Of a stretch of 64,000 nt of DNA, positions 19,240 to 29,429 are shown one piece after another. The DNA is taken from the NCBI GenBank assembly GCA_026419785.1, contig JAODTK010000145.1:372001-436000 (forward strand), read 5' to 3'. Made by a program: the position numbers and the translations under genes. The stretch is from Sclerodactyla briareus (lineage: Eukaryota > Echinodermata > Holothuroidea > Dendrochirotida > Sclerodactylidae). How positions within the stretch are numbered: position 1 is the stretch's first letter; the number at the start of each line of letters is the position of its first letter. The notes beneath the pieces are model-generated. The model ran no database searches. It saw only the letters and a list, made by a program, of their open reading frames with translations, and was not told the origin of the DNA.

Positions 19240-20900
19240 AGCATTGATGAGGGTACTGGCCTACCATAAATGTTCATCCATAAACATATTAAATAAAATA
19301 AAATATGGCAGCTCTGATCATCACATCAGTAATACGAGATGACTGCCGCCTCCTTTGATGATTGGCGGTACATGATGAGCATTGAATGATACTCTGGCCC
19401 ACTATATGCTCAATCATCAATATTGAAATAAAATACATAAAACATGGCAGCTCTTGATCAGCATCAAACATAGAGAAATGACTGCTTCCTTTGCTGATAG
19501 ACGTATATGGATGTCCAGTTTCACCATCGTCATTCCTCTTCATCAGCGATGAGAGAAATGACCTTAGTACATGATGAGCATTGATGAGAGTACTTTGCCC
19601 ACTATAATGTTCAATCTATATTAAATGATAAAACATGGCAGGCTCTGATCATCATCAGCAATAGAGAAATGACTGCCTCCTTTGATGATTGGGATGGTAC
19701 ATGTATGACATTGAAGAGAGTGCTGGCCCACTATAATATGTTCAATCGCATCAATCTTACATAAAATAAAACCTGGCAGCTCTGATCAATCATCAGCAAT
19801 AGAAAATGACTTCCTCCTTTGATGATTGACGGTACATGATGAGCAATTGAGTGAGTGCTGGCCCACTATAATGTTCAATCCTCAATAATTACAATAAAAA
19901 TAAAACATGGCCGCCTCTAATCATCTCAACGCTAGAGAAGATGACCTGCCCTTCCTTTGATGATCGACGGTACATGATGAGCCTTGATGTAGAGTACTGG
20001 CCTAACAAATGTTCATCCATCAATATTCAAAAAATAAAATAAAATTTGCGGCTTCATGACCTCATCAACGATAGAGAAATACTGCCTCCTTTGATGATTG
20101 ACGTACATGAAGATGATTAGTCATGAGAGTAACTGGCCCACTATAATGCTCAATCAGTCACTATTACAAATAAAATAAAATAGGTGGCTCTGATCATCTC
20201 GAACAATAAGAAATTAACTGGGTCCTCCGTTGATGATCGACGGTACATGACTGAGCCTTGATGAGAGTTAGGGCACTGCCCACCATAATGTTCAATATCC
20301 TCAATTTTAAAATTAAATAAAATAAATATTCGGCTCTGATCACATCAGCCGATAGAGAATGACTGCCTCTTTTTGGATGATAGACGTATTTGATGACCAG
20401 TGATTGCAGTACCATACCACTGGCCCTTCCTCTGCCATAGTGATAGAGAAATGACTGCCTCCTTCAAGGATAGCGGTACATGCATGAGCCACCATTGATG
20501 AGAGTCTTGGCTCCACCTAAACGCTCTCAGCTTGCTAGTGCTATCAAAGGGCTTGTTCTGGGAGCACTCAGTGGCCCACTGATTAATGCTCAATCCATCA
20601 ATATTAAATACAATAAAGAATATGGCAGCTCTGATCATCATCAGTGATAGAGGAATGACTGCTTTCCTTTGATCAAATAGACCGTAATGATGTCCAGTGA
20701 TTGAGTACCATACCACCGCCATTTCTCTGTCTCTGTCATCAGTGATAGAGAATGAACTGCCTCCTTAAGAATAAGACGGTACAATGATGAGGCCTTGATG
20801 AAGATATTGCTGTGCTATCAAGGGCTTGTTCTGTGAGGCAGCTAGTGGGCCCACTATAATGCTCAATCCATCAATATTAAAATAAATAGAATATGGCAGC
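19240..20900 (-). repeat. ~130-bp tandem repeat field, lower block
   Basis: About twelve diverged copies have the plus-strand core 'atggcagctctgatcatcat', 'agagaaatgactgcctcctt', 'tgatgattgacggtacatga', 'gagagtactggcccactata'. Unit length is about 125-150 bp with many one-base indels. Minus-strand readings such as ISLSLMMIRAAIF recur but stops are frequent, so I treat it as non-coding satellite-like DNA. Confidence 0.8.
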
Positions 20901-21225
20901 TCTGATCATCATCATGATCGAGGAATACTGCTTTTCTTTTGATAATAGACCGTAATATGTCCAGATCGCCCCATTGGTCCATTCCTCTATCATCAGTGAT
21001 ATAGAATGGGGGGGACTGGGTACATGATGAGGCATTGATGAGAGTACTGGCACTCAGCTCTCAGCTGCTATGCGAGCGTTTGGTCTTTGTTCTTCACTGT
21101 GAGCGCCTCAGTGAGCTAGTTAACCCCAGACAGATTAGGTTTGGATACCATCATTACTCTATCAATGTTATCAAAATTATTACTGGCACCATAACGGGTC
21201 CCTTCAGGGATTGAACTGCTCATAC

Positions 21226-21366
21226 CTTCTCACACAGACATCTAGAATTGGATATGGTCATGTAGAACCGAGAGTTGCTGCTGCTCAAGCCAGACAGCCT
21301 GTTGTTGGCATCCATTATACGCCGGATATAGTAGTCCCTCCACCTGGACAAAATGAAATCCCAAAA
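21226..21366 (-). CDS. Repeated exon G, copy 1
   Basis: Acceptor 'acaaaaaattcag', donor GAGAAG/gtatga. It is homologous to the cleaner copy at 27058-27196, with several frame breaks. In transcript order it follows the SPPEGIHK-type segment. Confidence 0.45.
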
Positions 21367-22464
21367 CTGAATTTTTTGTGAATGCCCTCAGGCGGTGAAA
21401 TATCCTGTCCTTTAGAACCCTCTGTCCCATCTTCGCAGAGGGCTGTAGTGTGTTGGCCCGCCCGCCCCCGTGTGCTCAGGTCTTTTCCACGATGCAATGG
21501 AAAAGTCCCTTCCTCCCTACGCACCCCCAAATGTTGCTGTTGGATATTTGTGTACTTTCTCTGTGACAGGATCCTCTGATCTAGTCCAGGACTATTAAGC
21601 TGGCAAGTTCCCTAAAGTACTGCAATGATCACCCAAAACACCCTTCCTGATACCCATAAGATACGGTCTGTCTTCTTGAGGAGCCCAATTCCTTCTTCTT
21701 CCAGGACGTCCCACAACCACCTCCACCACCTCCCCGTTGGCTTGTAAAAGGTGGAACACACAGACAGAAGGGTTGCTCCTTATTTATAAACTGTGTGCAG
21801 GCCATCGCTCCGAGTAGGGCCCTTTGCCTTCATCATATTAAAATAAATAAATAAAATATGGCAGCTCTGATCATCACACGTAGAGGCATGATGCCTTCTT
21901 TGTGGGATGACTGTATATGATGACGCATGATTGAAGGTAACCATACCACCGCCATTTCTCTGTCATCAGTGATAGAAAAATTAACTTCCCTCTTTTAAGG
22001 ATAGCCGGTACAATGATGCGCCTTGATGAGAGTATTGCTAATGCTATCATGGGGGCTTGTTCTGTGAGGCAGCTCAGTGGCCCACTCTAATGCTCAATCC
22101 ATCAATATAAAATAAATAGAATATGCAGCCTCTGAATCCATCATCAGTGATGGAGGAATGACTGCTTTCTTTCTTTCTTTGGATAAAGACCGTATATGAT
22201 GTCCAGTATCGCCCCATTGTCATTCCTCTATCAATCAGCGATAGGAGAAATGACTGAGGTTACCTGATGATCATTGATGAGAGTACTGGCCCACTATAAC
22301 GCTCTCATCAGCTGCTAGTACTACGGTAGGGCTTGTTCTTCACTGTGAGATCTCATGAGGCGTAGTCACCAGCCCAGATTAGGTTGATACCATCACATAC
22401 TCGATCATTTTATCATAAACTTACTGGGCACCTACGGGTCAGTCAGGGATTTGACTGCTCATAC

Positions 22465-22608
22465 CTTCTCAACAGAATCTAGATTGATATGGTCAGGGTA
22501 GAACCAAGAGTTGCTGCTAAAGAGCCAGACGCCTGTTGTGGGCGACATCCATTATAACGCCTGATATATTAGTCCTCAGCCCGATCCCGGACAAAATGAA
22601 TCACAAAA
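22465..22608 (-). CDS. Repeated exon G, copy 2
   Basis: Acceptor 'caaaaaatttcag', donor GAGAAG/gtatga. The same exon as copies 1 and 3 with separate one-base indels. Confidence 0.45.
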
Positions 22609-22619
22609 CTGAAATTTTT

Positions 22620-23014
22620 TGAATGCTCTCAGGCGGTGAAATCTTGTCCTTAGGAACCCTCATGCCAGGTTGGCGAGGGCTGAGGTTGTTGCCGCCCCCG
22701 TGTGGATCAGGTCTTTCCAACGATGCACTGGACAAGTCCCCTTCCTCCCATACTGCACCCCAAGGTGCTGTTGGATATTTGGGACTTCTCTGTGACAGGA
22801 TCAGCAATCTAAGCCAGGAATTGGACTGCAATTCCCCAAGTAAATCGGGTGCATAGACTACACTCTCCCGATACCCAAGATACGTCTGTCTTCTTTTTGA
22901 GGATCCCCTTCTTCCGGTCCCACAACCAACCTTCCTGGAACACACAGACTCTTGGTTATACACTGTGTGCAGAGCATTCCTCAGAGTTGGCCCATTTGTT
23001 CCCTTTGTCATCAA
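22620..23014 (-). CDS. Open segment H upstream of exon G, copy 2
   Basis: An uninterrupted minus-strand frame of more than 130 codons, TLRNALHTVYNQESVCSRKV and on to GMRVPKDKISPPESIQKIS. The homologous segment at 21.38-21.83 kb keeps similar peptides in the same place (GGGWWRWLW-like, REEGTFPLHRGKDLSTRG) but with breaks. Conservation of both copies supports coding, but the frame in the middle part differs between them. No domain is recognised. Confidence 0.4.
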
Positions 23015-23349
23015 TATTAAAATAAATCAAATATGGCGGCTCTGAATCTATCATCAGCGATAGAGGAATGAACTGCTTCTTTGATGATTGACGGTACATG
23101 ATGAGCAGTGATGAGAGTACTGGCCCAAAAATTTTTCACAATATGGAAATAAAATAGAATATGGCGGCTCTGATCACTTCAGTTCATACCTTTTTTTTGA
23201 CTGCCTCTTTTGATATAGACAGTATTGATGACCATAACCACGCGCCAATTCCTCTATCATCAGCTGATAGAGGAAATGGACTGCCTCTTTAAGGATAGAC
23301 GATCATGATGAGATTCATTGAGAGTACTGGCCCACCAGGCTTGTTCTCC

Positions 23350-24075
23350 CTCAGGTTCGTAGAGTGTCCCAGAAGCATACTGCAGACCTTCTACAATCTT
23401 CTGAAATGTCTTCCTGGTGAGCCTCACTCATTTTCAGTCCCTTTCCTCTCCTGTTGGCTTTATCTGTGATCGCCGTTCACGTCAAAGGCGTTCTCTGTCC
23501 CGATCTCGTCATTACTAGGGTTTCCTTTCCTGACCAGGGGATCGAGATTTAGTTTTTTGACATGCCTTGATGCATGCCCTTGGCGAACCCTCATTGAATT
23601 CCTGCACTCCTAACTTCACCTTCTCCTATTATTGGCCTAGACACGAACAGTTTTTGGGGGATCGCTTCCCCAGATTACTGCATTGACGCTTTTCGTTGGA
23701 CAATTCTTGTTTCTTTGCGCATTAAATTCTTTCAGTACATTCTTCTTTGCGCAACCTGTGGAAGATGGGCAACAATCGTGTGGAGATGTCTGCCGGAAGC
23801 GACTGGTGGGACTTTTGAAGCTGAAGTACTCTGGTTTATTTTCCTTGTCTTCATTGTAGAAGCACGATGAATCTGGACCCTCGGACACGAGCATTGCTTC
23901 AGGTTTTCATCAGTGCTCATGCTATGTGTGAGAATTGCCCAATAGTCTTCCGCCTATCCGCAACGTTGTCCATTATTCACCAGGCATTCATATAGTCGCT
24001 GACCATTTTTTCATGCTAACTTGGGTGAGCTGCCTCTGCCAGAGCTGGACGCTTCTGAGCCCGGTGGCATCGCAA
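23350..24075 (-). CDS. Unknown minus-strand exon with KEN-like motif, frame-broken
   Basis: After the acceptor 'attgaatattcatcacag' it reads VAMPPGSEASSSGRGSSPKL, in phase with the 24159-24362 exon. A break follows, then KMVSDYMNAW and VADRRKTIGQFSH, then an 85-codon open stretch at 23637-23894: EGPDSSCFYNEDKENKPEYF, SFKSPTSRFRQTSPHDCCPS and on. Further protein-like pieces (LDPLVRKGNPSNDEIGTENA, KMSEAHQEDISEDCRRSAV) continue to about 23350 in shifted frames. KEN followed by SP/TP sites is typical of APC/C-regulated mitotic proteins, but that is only a motif-level hint. At least three frame shifts are needed to read it through. Confidence 0.5.
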
Positions 24076-24158
24076 CTGTGATGAATATTCAATCAGTGAA
24101 TATCCTTTTAAACTGATGTGATCGACACTTCTTCCATGGTGATTTCATCTGCACATAC

Positions 24159-24362
24159 CTTTCTTCTCATTCAATCGTGCCACAGTCTCGGTATCTCCAT
24201 CCCTCACACTGTCGTGTATCTCGAGACCATTCCTCTGGATCTCCTGTTCCACAAAATAACTGCACCTGCAGCTTCCATGGAACCTGCCAGAACCGCTATG
24301 GTTGGCATGGCAGTGACTCGCATTTCCCTCAAACTCAGATTCAAATTCTGCGGATTCACCCC
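24159..24362 (-). CDS. Unknown minus-strand exon, weak ankyrin-like end
   Basis: Acceptor 'aaacagtctctag', donor GAAAG/gtatgt. Its 204 nt form two carried bases, 67 open codons and one base. It begins GESAEFESEFEGNASHCHAN, then a Cys/His/Ser/Gly-rich stretch (HSGSGRFHGSCRCSYFVEQE), and ends NGLEIHDSVRDGDTETVARL, NEKK. The last part resembles the first helices of an ankyrin repeat (LHDAVRNGDLETV-type). The opposite strand is also open, so the call rests on splice sites and phase. Confidence 0.5.
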
Positions 24363-24506
24363 CTAGAGACTGTTTGGCCTGGGCACACTCATTGCATAAT
24401 TACGCCATACAAACATAATCTAAAAAATCATACCTGTCCAATAAGTTCAACAACTAAATAGGCACCATGATGTGATAAGTGTGCCCTCATTTCTGCCATG
24501 TACCCG

Positions 24507-24680
24507 TCATATGTCACATGCGCCTGTCATCACTTCCTGGTCTTTCAGTTCCGTATTTATAGCCTCATACGCTGCTCTCACTTTTACCTTTGCATCACCT
24601 GGTATGTTCCTCAATTTTATCATCAGAGAGGTTTGCAAATGTGCGCATGTTTCGCATATGTATTGTTGCTCATACCATGA
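24507..24680 (-). CDS. Unknown minus-strand exon with CETC motif
   Basis: After a good acceptor ('tctgtcttctttcaatag') the phase-0 frame is open for 57 codons: SWYEQQYICETCAHLQTSLM, IKLRNIPGDAKVKVRAAYEA, then INTELKDQEVMTGACDI and TGA. CxxC could be a zinc-ligand pair. An alternative donor, CAAAG/gtaaaa, would end the exon earlier, after PGDAK. Its place in a gene with the 24159 exon is likely from position and strand, but the phases do not match without an indel. Confidence 0.5.
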   Translation of the reverse strand, partial: SWYEQQYICETCAHLQTSLMIKLRNIPGDAKVKVRAAYEAINTELKDQEVMTGACDI

Positions 24681-24689
24681 CTATTGAAA

Positions 24690-25660
24690 GAAGACAGAAA
24701 TTCTTTCAGTCCCGAATAGCCATACCTATAGAAGTCACCAGAAGTATTCAGGTCATCTTAGTTGATCTTTCGCTTGGAGGCTGAATGTATCCAATTCCCT
24801 GTATATGTTGCTGCTGTGGCTCCACTCTGCAGACTCGAGCGTGGGTGGCAGTCCACTGTTCGTCTATTGGGGTACACCTGCTGAATCCAACAACACAAAC
24901 ACTATACACTGTGACGAGGGCACTGTTTTGCAGTCACGTGGTACTGCTACCGTGCCTCCACCAGGGACACCGCCAATTCCCTTCAAGCTAAAATAGTGAA
25001 AATAATCCAGGTCTATTCTCACACCACACGTCACGGTCCACATGTCTCCCCTTCACTGTGGCCACCACGACCGTGCCTTTGTCCAGGACATTGTTTTCCC
25101 CCTTCACCAAATTGATCAAAGTATCGCATCTTTCAAATAGGAACATCCTAACTCAATCAAACAAATTGTAACGTGCCAGTGGCTGGAGTACAATTACTGT
25201 CGACTGCGACCGTGCCTTCGCTATTTCTATTTTTCGAATGGTGTTCTTTCCTAAATTGCCGCTGCAATCCTGCAATTAGTTTACTTCCTAGGCTTATGTG
25301 GGCCGGCCCATTTCTTCCGACTAGACCTCACATTTTCTGGATCCCATGTGTCCCACATTCACATTAGCCTAATCAGCATGTCCCAGACAAGAACAATCAG
25401 CCCATCTTCTTTCCCTACTCCTTACTTGTTCCTTCCCCCTGCCCCAGCCCCCCTCACTACCCATGATACACTAGTATTGACAGGAAAGGTAAGTGTATTC
25501 TGTACGTATTCTGTAGCCTAGCCTGGGTTTATCTCACTACTAAGCCTAATTTAGCTTAGTTGCATTGGCCCGTATGCTGGTAGTTTATTCCTCTCTCAGG
25601 ATATTTTCTTGGATTTTTTCGCTCCAAATATCTTGTGGACTCTCTTCGGATTCCTCTCAT
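24690..25660. other. No assignable gene, faint ~135-bp repeat
   Basis: Three diverged segments around 'gaccgtgcct' (near 24950, 25069 and 25209) suggest an old tandem repeat. The open frames on both strands are short and show no family. I see nothing else. Confidence 0.35.
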
Positions 25661-25664
25661 CATG

Positions 25665-26950
25665 ACAGATGAAGCTGCACCTCCTCCAAGGATTGACGGT
25701 ACATGATGAGCATTGATGAGATACGGCCCACCATAACGCTCTCAGCTGCTAGTACTACGGTAGGGCTTGTTCTTCACTGCGAGCAGCTCCGTGAGCTGAT
25801 CACCACACATATAGGGTTCTGATTACCATCATCCTCCATTCTCTATCAATGTTATCAGGAACTACTGGCGTCTACGTGGTAATCATGATTTCAGGTCAGA
25901 GGACAATAAGTAGCATAATAATTAGTCTGCCCCTCTAATGATAGAACACTAGATATGATGACCATGAAGAGCAGACCTTCCCCGTCATATGCAACACTAA
26001 ATTAAGTCCCCGATACAGATTAGGTTGGATCCTATAATCAGTCAGTTTTCATGGACTACGGTAACCCATGGGGTGTTCAGGTATTCAGGTCAGAGGATAT
26101 CAAAGGAACATAATGAGTGAAATGTTCAAACAAAATCTGTGGCCGATATATTGCTAGCAATCATCAATATTAATCAAATATTTGGCGGATCTGTCATCAT
26201 CAGCGTAGATGAGGACGCCTCCGTCAGGATTGACGGTACAGATGAGCATTGATGAGACGTACTGCCCACCATAACGCTGTCAGCTACTCAGTGCTAGCCC
26301 CCCAGCGTAGGTCTTGTTCATCACTGTGAGCAACTCGTGAGCTGGTTCACCAGCACATATTAGGTTCTGATTACCACATAACTCATTACTCAATCATGGT
26401 TATCATGAACTACTGGCTCTACGGGGTATTCATGGATTCCAGGTCAGAGGACATAAGGTTGCATAATAATAGCTCCTCCTTATGAAGATAATGTTGTACC
26501 AGTGAAGAGGGGCGTACTTCCCCGTCATATGACACTACACTTAGCTCTGAGCCGCTCATGTGAGCTGGTCCCGTATCAGAATTAGGTTGATTACCTTCAT
26601 ATCAGTCATGTTATCTGACTACTGGTACCCATGGGTGTTTCGGGTATTCAGGTCAGAGGAAGCAAAGGAACAAAATGAGTGATAGTGTAAAAAAAAAAAT
26701 CTGTGCATAATAGTGATTATTAAAAAAACAAATCTGTGCCTATACATTATACAGAATTCATCAAGATTAAAATAAAATATAACTATTGGCGTCTCTTCTC
26801 ATCATCAGGGATAGAGGAATGCTGCCTCTTTTGTTGATAGACTGTATATGATGACCAGTGATTGGAGCACCATCCCACCGCCATTTCTCTATCATCAGCG
26901 ATAGAAAAATGAATGCCTCTTTTAAGGATAGATGGTACGTGATAAAGCCT
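25665..26950 (-). repeat. ~130-bp tandem repeat field, upper block
   Basis: The same repeat family as 19.2-23.3 kb, separated from it by the unique coding exons at 23.35-24.68 kb. It includes longer units with 'ctactaggttctgattacca', 'gggtattcaggtcagaggac' words, each present two or three times. Confidence 0.75.
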
Positions 26951-27057
26951 TGATGATCTGGTCACCAGCACAGATTAGGTTGATACCATCATACTCGCTA
27001 ATGTTATCATCACTACTGTACCTACTGTCCTCAGCATTGACTGCCATACTCAGCTTC

Positions 27058-27196
27058 TCACAGAATCTAGATCGACATTCTTGTTGGTCGGGTACAACCG
27101 CAAGTTTGCTGCTAAAGCCAGACAGGCTGTTGTTGGTGACATCCCTTATCGCCTGAATATAGGAGTTCTCCCGCTCGACAAAATGAAACCACAAAA
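27058..27196 (-). CDS. Repeated exon G, copy 3 (best preserved)
   Basis: After the acceptor 'attcaatatttttcag' the frame is LWFHFVERENSYIQAIRDVT, NNSLSGFSSKLAVVPDQQEC and RSRFCEK. Copies 1 and 2 splice at this point (GAGAAG/gtatga). Here the donor is changed (gagaagctgagt) and the frame stays open to 26922, reading SMAVNAEDSRYSSDDNISEY and DGINLICAGDQIIKAL. This is either a read-through form or an exon extension. It is clearly protein-like; I do not recognise the family. Confidence 0.6.
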
Positions 27197-27479
27197 CTGA
27201 AAAATATTGAATGCCCTCAGGCGGTGAAATATTTTGTTTCTTTAGGCTTACCCGGTCGGTATCATTCTTCGCCTGTTACCCTCCCTTTGTTGGCACTCGT
27301 ATGTTTTTGTGCACACGCCCAGTTGTTTTTTAATGCGCTTGTCGTGCCCTGAACCAATTGTCTACTTCTTTGCTTTCAGACAGAGACATTCGAACAACAG
27401 CTTCCAATTGGTGTGGATTTTTAGGGTTGACATTGTATTTGCAAATGCCGGTACTGTAACCCATCAACATCTTGTAATA

Positions 27480-27960
27480 TTCCTGTGTGTGTAACGTTGT
27501 GTCACTTCACTCACTCTACATGTCGAGCGCCGTTTGGAGGGTTCGCTCGGCTCACGAGAAGTCACGTTTTTTTCACCAGTCACGTGATTTGGATAAGTTG
27601 GTTGCCCGCCAGCCGTGTGGAATTTCCAGTTGACTATTGGGTCCTTCAATCGCAATCATATTTGAGTCTATGTCATAAAATCGATAATTTTGTTGGGACG
27701 TGGCGAGTCGGTGGTCCGACGAATACAGTACAATTTATAATACTTGAAAGATTTTTCCCGTGTTATATAAGGTCAGTGTGTGTAGATGGGGTATTTTCAG
27801 GGTATTGTGGGTGCGTTATTCGCCTAGTTAGTGTGATAATGGCGTAGCGATATTGTCAGTCAGGTTACTGTGTGTTTCCTGGAGCTGGTCACTCTGTATT
27901 TCCAGCGACCGTCAGGGGCTACTTTTGTTTCCCGCTGAGCAAAACTGGGATTTAAACTGT
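27480..27960. promoter_or_regulatory. CpG-richer region with E-box and TATA-like sequence
   Basis: CpG dinucleotides are denser than in the surrounding DNA. It contains 'tcacgtga' (E-box) near 27583 and 'gttatataaggt' near 27762 on the plus strand. It lies just upstream of the first recognisable minus-strand exon (27196), so it could be a promoter for that strand, or a decayed LTR. Neither is proven. Confidence 0.25.
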
Positions 27961-28850
27961 GTGTGCTCCCGGGCTACTTCGTGTTCCCAGCAACGTTTAC
28001 TTTTTGTTTTCCCGAGAATTAAGGCTACTGCGTGTTCCCTGTGTGCCAGCGTGCACTCAACATCTTCGACTTTGGTTCTCGATGGACACCGGGGTGTTCT
28101 GTACAGGTTACTCCGTTTTTTATCTGATGAGAAGAATCATCTCAAATCTACACACACCCGGTTTTTTGAGTCTTGGCGTCTTGCGTTTGTTTTCACCCAT
28201 GAACAGCTTACATGGTCGTCCCTGATTCCACAAACAATACCTCTGTCACAAATTAAGTCCTCAGTCAAAGATCAAATTCACAGTTCTTGGCTTCAACTTT
28301 AGATCCGTTGCGAATTGGTCGATTGACTCGACGGCTTTGTGAAATCGTTTGTTGAAAATGTGTCTCTCCCAATGACATTCTCACCCGATTGAAATATTCC
28401 TCAAATTTATTGATTACTTTCTCAGTTCTGTCTGTCCGCTTTGTCCCCTTAAAAGATTTGTAGATCTACTGCCTCCTCACCGGCTAGGTTTAACGACTGC
28501 ATTTTTACACTACTGTCTAATCTTGTTTTGTCTGCTGACTTCCCTGTACAGATTGTGAATCTGTTTCCTTTTCTCCAATTTTTTCAGATAGATTCCTGTG
28601 AATATTTAAAACTCCAGAGGTTTCATTTGATCCATTTGAAATTTGAATAAATGCCAAATGAGAAAGTTGTCCCTTCTGGACACCAGTAACGTTGTCTGGT
28701 GCATGGTAGCCGAGTTATATAATAAGACGGACACGTGGGTAGTATAGGCGCAACAGATATATGTAATTACAGGATGATAGTTCAAACAAGACTGAGCTGT
28801 AGGTATGAACATAACGGTGTGGCAATTGGGCCAATTTTGGTCGAAAATAG
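27961..28850. other. No assignable gene
   Basis: A plus-strand open frame of 149 codons (27853-28302) overlaps another in a different frame. Its composition is not convincing and it lacks splice or domain support. I see nothing else. Confidence 0.35.
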
Positions 28851-28854
28851 AAAA

Positions 28855-29420
28855 TTTGTGATTTGAAAAGTCAATAATTTGGCAAATTTTGGCTTGTGAA
28901 CACGATAACTCGACCCCACCTGAATGGATGAAGCTCATACTTGGTTTTGGGTTCCCCATGATGAGTACATGAACCCTATTTTTTGCGGTAGGTTCAGAGT
29001 GACATTTGAGGTCAACCAGAGGACAAAGTCTGAAAATTTGTGAACACGGATAAGTCCAGAGTGGTTGGTCTGTCGGGTTCAAATTGGTGTAGCTTTCTTA
29101 TGAGGAGTACAGGATCCCTATTGTTTTTGGTATAGGTCGGGGGTTAATTTTAGTCAAAAGTAGAACATTTGTGAAAAGTCAATATTTTGGCCAATTTTTG
29201 GCTGTGAACATGATAACTCGACCCCACCTGAATGGATGAAGCTCATACTTGGTATGTGTGTTCCCGATAAAGAAAGTTCATGACCATATTGTTTGGTTTT
29301 GTAGAGTCAGGTGTTGCTGTTCGGTCATAATGACACTCTAAATTGCTGTAACCGTCAAGTTTCTCATGTATTTTGGACTTGAGACCCAGTGTGTGCCCAA
29401 GGTCAAGGTCATTAAAGGGA
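28855..29420 (-). repeat. Family A repeat, about two units
   Basis: Two success units share 'tggcttgtgaacacgataactcgaccccacctgaatggatgaagctcatacttgg'-type landmarks (at about 28890 and 29200). They run in the same sense as the 2.6 and 11.3 kb copies and opposite to the 57-60 kb array. Confidence 0.8.
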
Positions 29421-29429
29421 CACAATAGG

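Larger units (their letters stand above)
21040..23340 (-). repeat. Higher-order repeat, two ~1.25-kb units in the 130-bp field
   Basis: Two long units (about 21.04-21.85 and 22.27-23.02 kb) are joined and flanked by the 130-bp repeats. Each holds a 141-144-nt exon copy and, upstream of it in transcript order, a 350-400-bp segment that stays mostly open on the minus strand (for example GQDISPPEGIHK in one, KDKISPPESIQK in the other). A third related unit lies at 25.67-27.2 kb. Confidence 0.7.

Noticed and set aside
19240-20900. CRISPR-like array.
   Set aside because: Regular repetition but units are whole 125-150 bp repeats without constant short repeats and unique spacers, in animal-type DNA.
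27853-28302. Plus-strand frame of 149 codons.
   Set aside because: Overlaps another open frame, no splice context, composition rich in Ser, Leu and Cys as in random frames of this region.
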